DNA of 64,000 nucleotides from Mesorhizobium sp. NZP2077 (GTDB lineage Bacteria; Pseudomonadota; Alphaproteobacteria; Rhizobiales; Rhizobiaceae), in the NCBI RefSeq assembly GCF_013170805.1, contig NZ_CP051293.1:5400001-5464000 (forward strand). The letters are read 5' to 3'. Position numbers and translations under genes: made by a program. Each line of letters starts with the position of its first letter. The first letter of the stretch is position 1. Positions 28,247 through 36,531 of this stretch are shown one piece after another. The notes under the pieces are model-generated. The model was not told the DNA's origin, did no database searches, and worked only from the letters and a program-made list of their open reading frames with translations.

Positions 28247-29389
28247 ATGCAGTTCATTGATCTTGGCGCGCAGCGCGAACGCATCCGCGACCGGCTGAAG
28301 GCCGCGATCGACCGTGTCGTCGAAGAAGGGCGTTATATCCTCGGCCCGCAGGTCACCGAATTCGAGAACAAGCTCGCCACCTATATCGGCACCAAGCATG
28401 TCGTGGCCTGCGCCAACGGCACCGATGCGCTGCTGCTGCCGCTGTTTGCCGCCGGCATCGGCCAGGGCGACGCGGTGTTCGTGCCCAGCTTCACTTTCGC
28501 CGCCACCGCCGAAGTGGTGGCGCTGGCCAAGGCGGAACCTGTCTTCGTCGATGTCGATCCGGAGACCTACAACATTGACATCGCCAGCCTCGAAGCGGCC
28601 ATCGCCATGATCAAGAAGGAAGGCCGGCTGAAGCCGAAGGCGATCATCCCGGTCGACCTGTTCGGCCTTGCCGCCGACTATGATGCCATCATGGCGATCG
28701 CCAATCGCGAAGGGCTGCTGGTGATCGAGGACGCCGCCCAGTCGATGGGCGGGTCGCTTGACGGCAAGATGTGCGGTGCCTTCGGCCATGTCGGCTCGAC
28801 CAGCTTCTATCCGGCCAAGCCGCTCGGCTGCTACGGCGATGGTGGCGCGATGTTCACCAATGATGACGCGCTGGCCGACAAGCTGCGTTCCTTCGCCTTC
28901 CACGGCAAGGGCGAGACGCAATATGACAATGTCCGCGTCGGCATCAATTCACGGCTCGACACGATCCAGGCGGCGATCCTGATCGAAAAGCTCGCCATTC
29001 TCGAAGACGAGATGGTTGCACGCCAGGTGGTGGCAAACCGCTATGCGGAGGGGCTTGGCGATATCGTCACGGCGGCCCGCAACCTCGACGGCAGCCGTTC
29101 GGCCTGGGCGCAGTACGCCATCGAGACGCCCAAGCGCGACGGCCTGAAGGCGCATCTGGGCGAAAAGGGCATTCCGTCCGTCATCTATTACGTCAGGCCG
29201 CTGCATGCCCAAGTCGCCTATCGCGACTACCCGCGCACGCCGACCGGTCTTGCCGTCTCGGAGGAGCTGCCTAAGCGCATCCTGTGCCTGCCGATGCACC
29301 CCTATCTCAGCGAAGCCGACCAGGACCGGATCATCGAGACGATCCGCAACTATATCGGCTCGAACTCAGCGCAGGCCGCGGCCGAGTAA
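28247..29389 (+). CDS. DegT/DnrJ/EryC1-family sugar aminotransferase, WbpE/GnnB-like
   Basis: A PLP-dependent sugar-nucleotide aminotransferase of 380 residues. The PLP lysine is in SFYPAKPLGCYGDGG (about 184-198), with Asp in VIEDAAQSMGG and NSRLDTIQAA toward the C-terminus. From memory it resembles Pseudomonas WbpE, which transfers an amino group to C3 of a UDP-3-keto-GlcNAcA sugar, and GnnB, which makes UDP-GlcN3N for lipid A in rhizobia. No dehydrogenase partner is next to it, so the pathway is open. It is alone on the plus strand, convergent with cysQ across a 16-base gap. Confidence 0.8.
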   Translation: MQFIDLGAQRERIRDRLKAAIDRVVEEGRYILGPQVTEFENKLATYIGTKHVVACANGTDALLLPLFAAGIGQGDAVFVPSFTFAATAEVVALAKAEPVFVDVDPETYNIDIASLEAAIAMIKKEGRLKPKAIIPVDLFGLAADYDAIMAIANREGLLVIEDAAQSMGGSLDGKMCGAFGHVGSTSFYPAKPLGCYGDGGAMFTNDDALADKLRSFAFHGKGETQYDNVRVGINSRLDTIQAAILIEKLAILEDEMVARQVVANRYAEGLGDIVTAARNLDGSRSAWAQYAIETPKRDGLKAHLGEKGIPSVIYYVRPLHAQVAYRDYPRTPTGLAVSEELPKRILCLPMHPYLSEADQDRIIETIRNYIGSNSAQAAAE

Positions 29390-29405
29390 TAATCGGTAGC
29401 CGGTC

Positions 29406-30197
29406 TCAGGCGGGGCTGCCCCCTGCCCTGCCGCTGGCGATGAAATGCGGATTGGCGAAATCCTCGTCATCGGCCTGGTCGCGTTTGCCGTAGGCCAAGG
29501 GCTTGCCGTCCAGCGTGCGTGTCGTGCCGCCCGCCGCGCGCAGCACCGCGTCGCCCGCTGCCGTGTCCCATTCCATGGTGCGGCCGAAGCGCGGATAGAC
29601 ATCCGCCTCGGCGCTGGCAAGAAGACAGAATTTCAACGACGATCCGACCGAGACGATCTCGGCGGCGCCGAGGTCACGAATATAGGCTTCGGTTTCCGGC
29701 GTGTTGTGGGAGCGGCTGGCGACGACGGCCAGCGGCACTGCTGCCGTTCTCACTGAAATCGGCCGGCGCGCGACGATCTGGTAGTCACCATCGATTTCGA
29801 GGCTCTCCGCCCTGCCCGGCAGGCCGGAAAAGAAGCGGCCGGTGCAAGGTGCGAAAACGACACCGACTTCCGGCACGCCATGGCGGACAAGCGCGATGTT
29901 GACGGTGAAGTCGGTGCGGCGGTTGACGAATTCCTTGGTGCCGTCGAGCGGATCGATAAGGAAAAACGCCCCGTCCAGGTCAGGTGGCACGATGCCGGCC
30001 GAGGCTTCCTCTTCGGCCACGCAGGGAATGTCGGGAAATGCGGCGCGCAGCCCGGCAAGGATGATCTTCTCGCTTTCGCGGTCCGCTTCGGTCACCGGCG
30101 AGGAGTCCGATTTGTGGTCGACCGCGCAGCCGGCGTGGAACACGCGCATAACCTCGCGTCCAGCCGCCAGAGCGAGACGCTCGAAGACGTCGAGCAT
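29406..30197 (-). CDS. cysQ: 3'(2'),5'-bisphosphate nucleotidase CysQ
   Basis: Hydrolyses PAP (3'-phosphoadenosine 5'-phosphate), the by-product of sulfotransferases and PAPS reductase, to AMP. It has 263 residues from the start used here. The inositol-monophosphatase-family metal site is visible: SSPVTEADRES, CVAEEEAS and LIDPLDGTKEF, with EWDTAAGDAVLRAAGG near the C-terminus. In-frame GTG 30251 and ATG 30224 upstream both overlap cysN/C; ATG 30197 aligns with the E. coli CysQ N-terminus (MLDxxxxLA) but its ribosome site is weak. As third gene after cysD and cysN/C it completes a sulfation cycle. Confidence 0.9.
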   Translation of the reverse strand: MLDVFERLALAAGREVMRVFHAGCAVDHKSDSSPVTEADRESEKIILAGLRAAFPDIPCVAEEEASAGIVPPDLDGAFFLIDPLDGTKEFVNRRTDFTVNIALVRHGVPEVGVVFAPCTGRFFSGLPGRAESLEIDGDYQIVARRPISVRTAAVPLAVVASRSHNTPETEAYIRDLGAAEIVSVGSSLKFCLLASAEADVYPRFGRTMEWDTAAGDAVLRAAGGTTRTLDGKPLAYGKRDQADDEDFANPHFIASGRAGGSPA

Positions 30198-30207
30198 CGT
30201 CCTGTCG

Positions 30208-32133
30208 TCAGATGCCGCCGCCATTGTCGTATTGGTCTTCGGCAATGTCACGCTCGTTCAGCCAGTGTTCCAGGGCATCTACCATCTCTTCCGCCGATTT
30301 GCCGAGCGTCTTCAGATGGATTTCCGGTTTTTCCGGCGCTTCGTAAGGGGAATCGACACCGGTGAAGTTCTTGATCTCGCCATTCAGCGCGCGGGCATAG
30401 AGGCCTTTTGGATCCCGCCTGGCGCACTCCTCGAAAGGCGTGTCGACAAATACCTCGACGAACTCACCATCGGCCATCAACTCGCGCGCCATGCGCCGTT
30501 CGGCGCTGAACGGCGAAATGAAGGAGACAATGACGATCAAACCGGCATCGGCCATCAGCTTGGCCACTTCGGCCACCCGGCGGATGTTCTCGACGCGGTC
30601 GGCATCGGTGAAGCCGAGATCGCGGTTGAGACCGTGACGGACATTGTCGCCGTCCAGGATGTAGGTGTGCCGGCCGGTGGCGTACAGCTTCTTCTCGAAC
30701 AAGTTGGCGATGGTCGACTTGCCGGAGCCCGAAAGCCCGGTGAACCAGAACACGGCGGGCCGCTGGTTCTTCATGTCGGCGCGTACGCGCTTGCCGACAT
30801 CGAGCGATTGCCAGTGGATGTTTTCGGCACGACGCAGCGAGTGCACGATCATCCCTGCGCCGACGGTGGCGTTGCTGATGCGATCGATCAGGATGAAGGC
30901 GCCTGTCGTGCGGTTTTCGGCGAAGGGATCGAAGGCGATCGGCGCCCGCGTCGAGATGTTGCAGATGCCAACCTCGTTCATTTCAAGCGACTTGGCCGCC
31001 TCATGGGCAAAGTCGTTGACGTTGATGCGGTATTTCAGGTCGGTGACGGTGGCGCTCGTCTGGTCGGTTTCGGTGCGCAGGATGTAGGAACGGCCCGGCA
31101 GCAGCGCATGCTCGTCGAACCAGACGATGTTAGCGGCGAACTGGTCGGCGACCTGTGGCCTGGCAGCCGGTGAAACCAGCATATTGCCTCTGGAAACCTC
31201 GACCTCGTCGTCGAGAACGAGCGTAATGGCCTGGCCGGCCACCGCCTGTTTGAGATCGCCGCCATAAGCGACAATGCGTTTGACATGGGAGGACTTGCCG
31301 GATTTGGCGACGACGACTTCGTCGCCTTGCGCGATGGCGCCGGACGCGATCGTGCCGGCAAAACCGCGGAAATCGAGATTGGGACGGTTGACGTATTGCA
31401 CCGGAAAACGGAACGGCTGCTCGACGGCGGCCTCTTCGACCGAAACGGTCTCGAGGTGCTCGATCAGCGTCGGGCCGGAATACCATTGCATCTTGTCGGA
31501 GCGGCTGCTGACATTGTCACCGTAGCGAGCCGACATCGGGATCGGCACGATGCTCTGGAAGCCGAGATCGCTCGAGAATTGCCGGTAGTCTTCGACGATC
31601 CGATCGAAAACCGCCTGATCGAAATCGACGAGATCGATCTTGTTGACGGCCAGCACGATGTGGCGGATGCCGAGCAACGAGGCGATGATCGAATGGCGCC
31701 TAGTCTGGCGCAGCACCCCTTGCCTTGCATCGATCAGCACGATCGCCAGGTCGGCGGTCGAGGCGCCGGTTGCCATGTTGCGCGTGTACTGCTCGTGGCC
31801 GGGCGTGTCGGCGACGATGAACTTCCGCTTCGGCGTGGCGAAGAAACGATAGGCGACGTCGATGGTGATGCCCTGCTCGCGCTCGGCCTCAAGACCGTCG
31901 ACCAGCAGCGCGAAATCGATGTCGTCGCCGGTGGTGCCGTGCTTGCGCGAATCGCGTTCGAGCGCGGCAAGCTGATCCTCGAAGATCTGTTTGGTGTCGG
32001 ACAAAAGGCGCCCGATCAGCGTCGACTTGCCGTCATCGACGGAACCGCAGGTCAGGAAGCGCAGCAGCGACTTCTTCTCCTGCGCGGCCAGATAGTCGCG
32101 GACGCTGTCAGTGGGGGCGAGGCTTTTTGCCAT
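30208..32133 (-). CDS. cysN: Bifunctional sulfate adenylyltransferase large subunit / APS kinase (CysN-CysC, NodQ type)
   Basis: Makes PAPS with CysD: the GTPase domain drives ATP sulfurylase and the C-terminal domain phosphorylates APS. It has 641 residues from ATG 32133 (a GTG at 32145 is an alternative). The GTPase motifs are GSVDDGKST (30-38), DTPGHEQY (109-116) and NKIDLVD (164-170). The APS kinase P-loop is GLSGSGKST near 468, with [17 protein letters not shown] following. The fusion is the same as in rhizobial NodQ. No nod gene is in the window, so this is either the housekeeping copy or one dedicated to surface sulfation. It follows cysD closely. Confidence 0.93.
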   Translation of the reverse strand: MAKSLAPTDSVRDYLAAQEKKSLLRFLTCGSVDDGKSTLIGRLLSDTKQIFEDQLAALERDSRKHGTTGDDIDFALLVDGLEAEREQGITIDVAYRFFATPKRKFIVADTPGHEQYTRNMATGASTADLAIVLIDARQGVLRQTRRHSIIASLLGIRHIVLAVNKIDLVDFDQAVFDRIVEDYRQFSSDLGFQSIVPIPMSARYGDNVSSRSDKMQWYSGPTLIEHLETVSVEEAAVEQPFRFPVQYVNRPNLDFRGFAGTIASGAIAQGDEVVVAKSGKSSHVKRIVAYGGDLKQAVAGQAITLVLDDEVEVSRGNMLVSPAARPQVADQFAANIVWFDEHALLPGRSYILRTETDQTSATVTDLKYRINVNDFAHEAAKSLEMNEVGICNISTRAPIAFDPFAENRTTGAFILIDRISNATVGAGMIVHSLRRAENIHWQSLDVGKRVRADMKNQRPAVFWFTGLSGSGKSTIANLFEKKLYATGRHTYILDGDNVRHGLNRDLGFTDADRVENIRRVAEVAKLMADAGLIVIVSFISPFSAERRMARELMADGEFVEVFVDTPFEECARRDPKGLYARALNGEIKNFTGVDSPYEAPEKPEIHLKTLGKSAEEMVDALEHWLNERDIAEDQYDNGGGI

Positions 32134-32147
32134 GATGTGACGCACGG

Positions 32148-33053
32148 TCAGAAATACCCCTCGCGCTTCTTCTTTTCCATGGAGCCTGCTTCATCACGGT
32201 CGATCAAGCGACCCTGCCGCTCGGACGTGCGCGCCGTTAGCATCTCGCCAACGATGGCTTCGAGCGTGTCGGCATCGGATTCAATGGCGCCGGTGAGCGG
32301 ATAACAGCCCAAAGTGCGGAACCGGACCAGCCGGTTCTCGACTGTCTCGCCCGGGCGCAGTTTCATGCGATCGTCGTCCTTGAGGATCAGCATCCCGTCA
32401 CGTTCCACCACCGGCCGCTCCTTGGCGAAATAGAGCGGCACTATCGGGATGTTCTCCTGCAGGATGTACTGCCAGATATCGAGCTCGGTCCAGTTCGACA
32501 GCGGGAAGACGCGGATCGATTCACCCGCTGCGATGCGCGTGTTGAATATCTTCCACATTTCGGGCCGCTGGTTCTTCGGATCCCAGACATGCTGAGCGTT
32601 GCGGAACGAGAATATGCGCTCCTTGGCGCGCGACTTCTCCTCGTCGCGACGGGCGCCGCCAAAGGCGGCATCGAAACCGTATTTGTCGAGCGCCTGACGC
32701 AGCGCCACGGTCTTCATCACATGGGTGTGGGTGTTCGAGCCATGGTCGAACGGATTGATGTTGTCGCGCACGCCGTCTTCGTTGACATGAACCAGAAGGT
32801 CGAACCCAAGCTTTTGCGCCATCTGATCGCGAAAAGCGATCATTTCGCGGAATTTCCAAGTGGTGTCGACGTGAAGGAACGGGAATGGCGGCTTGGCGGG
32901 GTAGAACGCCTTCATTGCCAGATGCATCAGCACGGATGAATCCTTGCCGACCGAATAGAGCATCACCGGCTTGGAGAAGGCGGCCGCAACCTCGCGGAAT
33001 ATGTGGATGGATTCGGCTTCAAGCCGCTGCAGATGCGTAAGCGCTATGGTCAT
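32148..33053 (-). CDS. cysD: Sulfate adenylyltransferase small subunit CysD
   Basis: Catalyses adenylation of sulfate to APS together with CysN. It has 301 residues from ATG 33053, the standard length; the frame continues to 33101 without family pattern. The PP-loop is SVGKDSS (34-40), and the conserved [12 protein letters not shown] and [20 protein letters not shown] segments are present. It is the first gene of cysD-cysN/C-cysQ, with its promoter in the 492-base gap upstream. No PAPS reductase (cysH) lies nearby, which would be expected if the operon served cysteine synthesis alone. Confidence 0.95.
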   Translation of the reverse strand: MTIALTHLQRLEAESIHIFREVAAAFSKPVMLYSVGKDSSVLMHLAMKAFYPAKPPFPFLHVDTTWKFREMIAFRDQMAQKLGFDLLVHVNEDGVRDNINPFDHGSNTHTHVMKTVALRQALDKYGFDAAFGGARRDEEKSRAKERIFSFRNAQHVWDPKNQRPEMWKIFNTRIAAGESIRVFPLSNWTELDIWQYILQENIPIVPLYFAKERPVVERDGMLILKDDDRMKLRPGETVENRLVRFRTLGCYPLTGAIESDADTLEAIVGEMLTARTSERQGRLIDRDEAGSMEKKKREGYF

Positions 33054-33545
33054 AGACTGTGAGCGTTCTCTCGTGCCTTGCGCCAGAAGACCTTGCGTCA
33101 AATCATCGCGCTTTTTGCGCCCGGTTCAAGCTTCGCTTCTGGACAAAGTGTTTCGTGCGGGCGTTCTAGCAGATCGGCGCACGGCAGAACAATGCAAGAC
33201 GAGCGCGGTAGCGGTCAGTTCGGGAATGAATTTTCCATGCTTTCGCCAGATCCCGGAAATTTCTGTTCGCAGGAGCTCCAACCGGGAAAAGGCAGGAAAA
33301 ATATTGCTCGGAAGACCATGGCGGCAAATGCTTCTGGAGCCCTTTCCCAATCGACGGGCGTCGGTCGCCGATTTTCGGTGACAACAAGCCCCGACGCACT
33401 ATCGAAAAGGCAGCCCAGCCGCTATACAAGCCCCGGAAGCGGGCAAGATGCGTTACCAGGCATGGGCAATTTCGAGGCGAGCACATTCGGTTCGGCTGAA
33501 CAGGATGTGCCGCACAAAGCCACTCGAGAATAGCGAGCCCGAAAC
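33054..33545. other. Intergenic region between cysD and the ligase-like gene, no gene seen
   Basis: This 492-base gap separates divergent genes and should hold promoters for both. A 151-codon plus-strand frame covers most of it but has no recognisable family pattern, many Ser/Gly/Arg residues and no good ribosome site, so I do not call it. I find no convincing promoter boxes, repeat or hairpin. Base composition is less GC-biased than in the neighbouring genes. Confidence 0.5.
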
Positions 33546-34874
33546 TTGAACCGGCTTTCGTCTGCAAGACCGCAACTCACGCCTTCGCGGATCAATATCT
33601 ACTTCTCCACGCTTTGCTTCTTTTTTCCACCGGTTCTGGGATCGGTGGTCAGCTTCGTGTTCAATGGCGGCGGTCTGTGGTCCGTCCTGCTGATCGCCTT
33701 CAAGAAGAGGCGCTTCAACATCGACCGGGCGATGATGGCGCTGACGATCGCGATCTATGCCTACTGCGCGGCCAATCTAGTGGCATCCATTGTCAACAAC
33801 ACGCTCGTCCAGGATGCGCCACGCCTTATTCCGCTCGTAACCTTCCTGTTTTTTCCCGTCTCCTATTCGACCTGGAGCATCTCGCAGAAGACCACGCTCG
33901 TTCGCATCATCGTGCTCAGCAGCTTGGCCGCCTGTTTCGTCGCACTGCTGCTGGCCGTTGCCCAGCAATATTGGGTCGGGATGAGGGCCAAGGGCGGGGC
34001 GGGCAATGCGATCGTTTTCGCGGAGGTCCTGTGCCTTGCCGTGATGGTCTGCGTGGCCGGCGCCTTGTCGGGCATCGAGAGACACAGGATTGCCCTCCTT
34101 TGCGCAGCGCTTGGCGGAACGATCGCCATCATCTACTCCGAGACGCGCATCGTCTGGCTAGCCCTGCCGATTGCCGGCATCGCCGTTCTGTTGATCAACC
34201 AGCGCATGCTGAGAGGCAGGAATGCCGTTCGGCTGCTCTTGCTGCTGGTCGCGGTCGGAGTCGTGGTCGCTGCTGTCGGCTTCCAGACGATATCCGGGCG
34301 CATCGACTTTCTGCGCGCCGACTGGAATGCGCTTAGGGCACAGGGCCACTACGACACCTCGTTGGGATTCCGTGTTGCCCTTTGGGAGATAGGCCTCAAG
34401 GCGTTCCGTGAGGCCCCATTGTTCGGACATGGCGTGGGCGCCACCCAGTTCTTGATCAGACAAGGCTTCCGCGATCAGTTCGAGATGGATGCCGGCTTCA
34501 ATCACTTTCACAACGGCTTCCTGACAGCCCTGGTGCAGGCAGGGCTCCTGGGCGCGGTAACGCTGGCGGCGATCTTTGTCGTTGCCGCCACGAATGCCGC
34601 CCTGGTCCTGCGAAACAGCACCGATCCGATCGAGCGTTTTGGCGCCACGATGATTGTCATCGTGGTGATCACCTATCTCACGTCAGGGATGACAGGCATC
34701 CTGGTTGGTCACGACATTCTGGATTCGGTGCTGATGGTCTTCCTGGTCTCGGGAACCTATCTCGCCTGCGGACGTCAGGCTCCGTTGCCGCAAGACCAGA
34801 CACTTCCGCTTGGGGCGGACGACCAGGCGCTTCCGCCAGCAATGAAAGACCTGGCGCATCCATCCACCCAATAG
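33546..34874 (+). CDS. O-antigen ligase/polymerase-like membrane protein (Wzy/WaaL superfamily)
   Basis: A polytopic inner-membrane protein of 442 residues with about ten hydrophobic segments. The large periplasmic loop typical of the Wzy_C family holds FREAPLFGHGVGATQFLIRQ and a conserved-looking NHFHNGFLTALVQAGLLG, the H-N-x-F/Y-L motif of ligases and polymerases. It either joins O-chains to lipid A-core (WaaL role) or polymerises repeat units (Wzy role). Because export here appears to be by Wzm/Wzt, the ligase role is the more economical reading. It is followed after 18 bases by an epimerase gene on the same strand. Confidence 0.75.
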   Translation: MNRLSSARPQLTPSRINIYFSTLCFFFPPVLGSVVSFVFNGGGLWSVLLIAFKKRRFNIDRAMMALTIAIYAYCAANLVASIVNNTLVQDAPRLIPLVTFLFFPVSYSTWSISQKTTLVRIIVLSSLAACFVALLLAVAQQYWVGMRAKGGAGNAIVFAEVLCLAVMVCVAGALSGIERHRIALLCAALGGTIAIIYSETRIVWLALPIAGIAVLLINQRMLRGRNAVRLLLLLVAVGVVVAAVGFQTISGRIDFLRADWNALRAQGHYDTSLGFRVALWEIGLKAFREAPLFGHGVGATQFLIRQGFRDQFEMDAGFNHFHNGFLTALVQAGLLGAVTLAAIFVVAATNAALVLRNSTDPIERFGATMIVIVVITYLTSGMTGILVGHDILDSVLMVFLVSGTYLACGRQAPLPQDQTLPLGADDQALPPAMKDLAHPSTQ

Positions 34875-34892
34875 CCGTTCAGGGCAAAGGCC

Positions 34893-35846
34893 ATGAAAGT
34901 CCTGGTTACAGGCGCGACAGGCTTCATCGGCCGTCAGGTGGTGCATCAGCTTCGTCAGGCGGGAGCGGAGCTTCGTCTCGCGTCCCGCTATCCTGAGAGG
35001 ATTGGTCCGGGACATGATGCCATGCGGATGCCCGGTTTCGACGCGCCGGCGGCTGCCTTCCTGGCGCTTACCAGGGATGTTACGGATGTCGTGCATTGTG
35101 CGGGCCTGAACAATGACGCAGGCAATGCCATCGAAGCCGATTTTCGGGCGGTCAATACGGAATTGAGTGCACGGCTGGCGCAAGCAGCCGCCGAACAGGC
35201 AAGCGGACGCTTCATCCATCTCTCCTCGATTCGGGCCGTGATCGGTGCGCGCGTCAGTGCAACGATCGACGCGGACACGATAGCCGATCCGCAATGCGCC
35301 TATGGGCGCTCGAAGCGCGAAGCGGAGATCAGGGTGCTGGACGCCTATGCGTCGCATGACCGTTTCCATGCCACCGTATTGCGGCTACCCCCGGTCTACG
35401 GAACCGGCATGAAGGGAAACCTGGCGACGTTGATGCGCCTGGCCGATACGGGCCTGCCGCTGCCGGCAGGTCCGTTAACAGGAACCCGCTCGGTGCTGTC
35501 ATCGCGATCGGCGGCCGGCGCGGTGTGGCATCTACTGAACCGTTCGGGGCCACTGCGCCCGATCTATGTTGCCAGCGATGTGCCGCCGGTTTCGGTCGCG
35601 GCCATCGTCGGCGCCTTTCGCAACGGTTTTGCACGGCCGAAGCGCCTGATGGCCGTGCCGGCCGGGCTGTTGCGGACAGCATCGGTCCTGCTGGGCAAGC
35701 GGACGTCCTGGGACAGCATGACGGCAACACAGATATGCGACCCTTCCCTGCTCGTATCCGAAGGCTGGCAGCCGGAAACCGCCACGCTGGAGTGGCTGGC
35801 CGAGATAGCGCGGCTCGGAAACGCTCAATCGCCTGCTTTGCGATAG
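34893..35846 (+). CDS. NAD-dependent epimerase/dehydratase (extended SDR) of the polysaccharide locus
   Basis: A 317-residue extended short-chain dehydrogenase expected to act on a nucleotide sugar or lipid-linked sugar. The NAD-binding GATGFIG (7-13) and catalytic Y137xxxK141 (YGRSK), with Ser in HLSSIRA (109-115), are all present, so it should be active. It is co-directional with the ligase-like gene and its 3' end overlaps the convergent sugar transferase by 22 bases. In other bacteria such genes next to an initiating transferase act as UDP-GlcNAc or QuiNAc 4-reductases/epimerases. The substrate here is unknown. Confidence 0.8.
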   Translation: MKVLVTGATGFIGRQVVHQLRQAGAELRLASRYPERIGPGHDAMRMPGFDAPAAAFLALTRDVTDVVHCAGLNNDAGNAIEADFRAVNTELSARLAQAAAEQASGRFIHLSSIRAVIGARVSATIDADTIADPQCAYGRSKREAEIRVLDAYASHDRFHATVLRLPPVYGTGMKGNLATLMRLADTGLPLPAGPLTGTRSVLSSRSAAGAVWHLLNRSGPLRPIYVASDVPPVSVAAIVGAFRNGFARPKRLMAVPAGLLRTASVLLGKRTSWDSMTATQICDPSLLVSEGWQPETATLEWLAEIARLGNAQSPALR

Positions 35847-36379
35847 AGCGTTGCAAACAGGATGCGAAGGTCGAGCCAGAATGACGCGGTCCTGAGATAG
35901 GCGGCATCCGTTTCGGCCAGAAGCTGCGGGTTCGACATGTCGATGCCCCTGATCTGGGCCATGCCGGTAATGCCGGGAAGTGCCGCCAGGACGCCCAGCC
36001 GCCTGCGACGCTCGATCAGTTCCGTCTGTGTCGGCAGGCAAGGGCGCGGCCCGACCAGGCTCATCTCGCCCCGCAGCACGTTCCAGAATTGTGGCAGCTC
36101 ATCGAGCTTGAACTTCCGCAAGATCCTTCCGACCGCGGTCACGGCATTCGCTGGCGCCTCGTGCGAGGGCAAGGACGGCGTTCCCTGGACCATCGTCCGC
36201 AACTTGTGGCAGCGAAACAACACACCATCGCGACCGACCCGCGTTTGCGAAAAAATCACCGGACCGGGCGACGATGCCCGCACCGCAAGCGCGCAGAGCA
36301 ATAGAACAGGCGACGTCACCAGCAACAGCAGGGCTGTCGCGACGAGATCAAAGGCTCGCTTCAATCCTTTCACGGCCAT
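35825..36379 (-). CDS. Initiating sugar-phosphate transferase (WcaJ/ExoY/WbpL-like short form)
   Basis: Transfers a sugar-1-phosphate from a nucleotide sugar to undecaprenyl phosphate, starting a polysaccharide unit on the inner membrane. It has 184 residues, the minimal catalytic form with one N-terminal hydrophobic segment (12-32) and no extra membrane domain. Conserved motifs are KLRTM (59-63), KLDELPQFWNVLRG with the Asp-Glu pair at 93-94, and SLVGPRP (107-113). It is the last gene of the long minus-strand series, and a structured repeat lies just upstream. QuiNAc-1-P or GlcNAc-1-P are plausible substrates, given the CapD-like and SDR neighbours. Confidence 0.88.
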   Translation of the reverse strand: MAVKGLKRAFDLVATALLLLVTSPVLLLCALAVRASSPGPVIFSQTRVGRDGVLFRCHKLRTMVQGTPSLPSHEAPANAVTAVGRILRKFKLDELPQFWNVLRGEMSLVGPRPCLPTQTELIERRRRLGVLAALPGITGMAQIRGIDMSNPQLLAETDAAYLRTASFWLDLRILFATLYRKAGD

Positions 36380-36391
36380 CCCCCGATCACG

Positions 36392-36465
36392 AGAGCAATT
36401 CCAGGAAAAGTGTGAAACGGTTTTCCCTAGAAAAGCGCGCAGCGCTTTGCCTTGGGAATTGCTCT
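36392..36465 (+). repeat. Dispersed palindromic repeat, family B copy 2
   Basis: Perfect outer arms AGAGCAATTCC (36392-36402) and GGAATTGCTCT (36455-36465) enclose AGGAAAAGTGTGAAACGGTT and TTCC, the block shared with the copy in the glgC-glgA gap. This copy also holds an extra internal hairpin, AAAGCGC-GCA-GCGCTTT, in its loop. It sits between the CapD-like gene and the sugar transferase. Confidence 0.7.
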
Positions 36466-36531
36466 GACAACAACGCCGCAGGACCGATATCCAGGCAAGG
36501 TCTCGTCATTCAACCGTCAGCTGCAACGTAT

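Noticed and set aside
30208..33053. cysD-cysN/C as nodPQ of a symbiosis region
   Set aside because: The fusion is the same as NodQ, but no nod box, other nod gene or insertion sequence is seen nearby, so the link to Nod factor is not supported.
33078..33533. 151-codon plus-strand frame ending 12 bases before the ligase-like gene
   Set aside because: No recognisable motif, Ser/Gly/Arg-rich, no ribosome site; it is probably the promoter region of the divergent genes.
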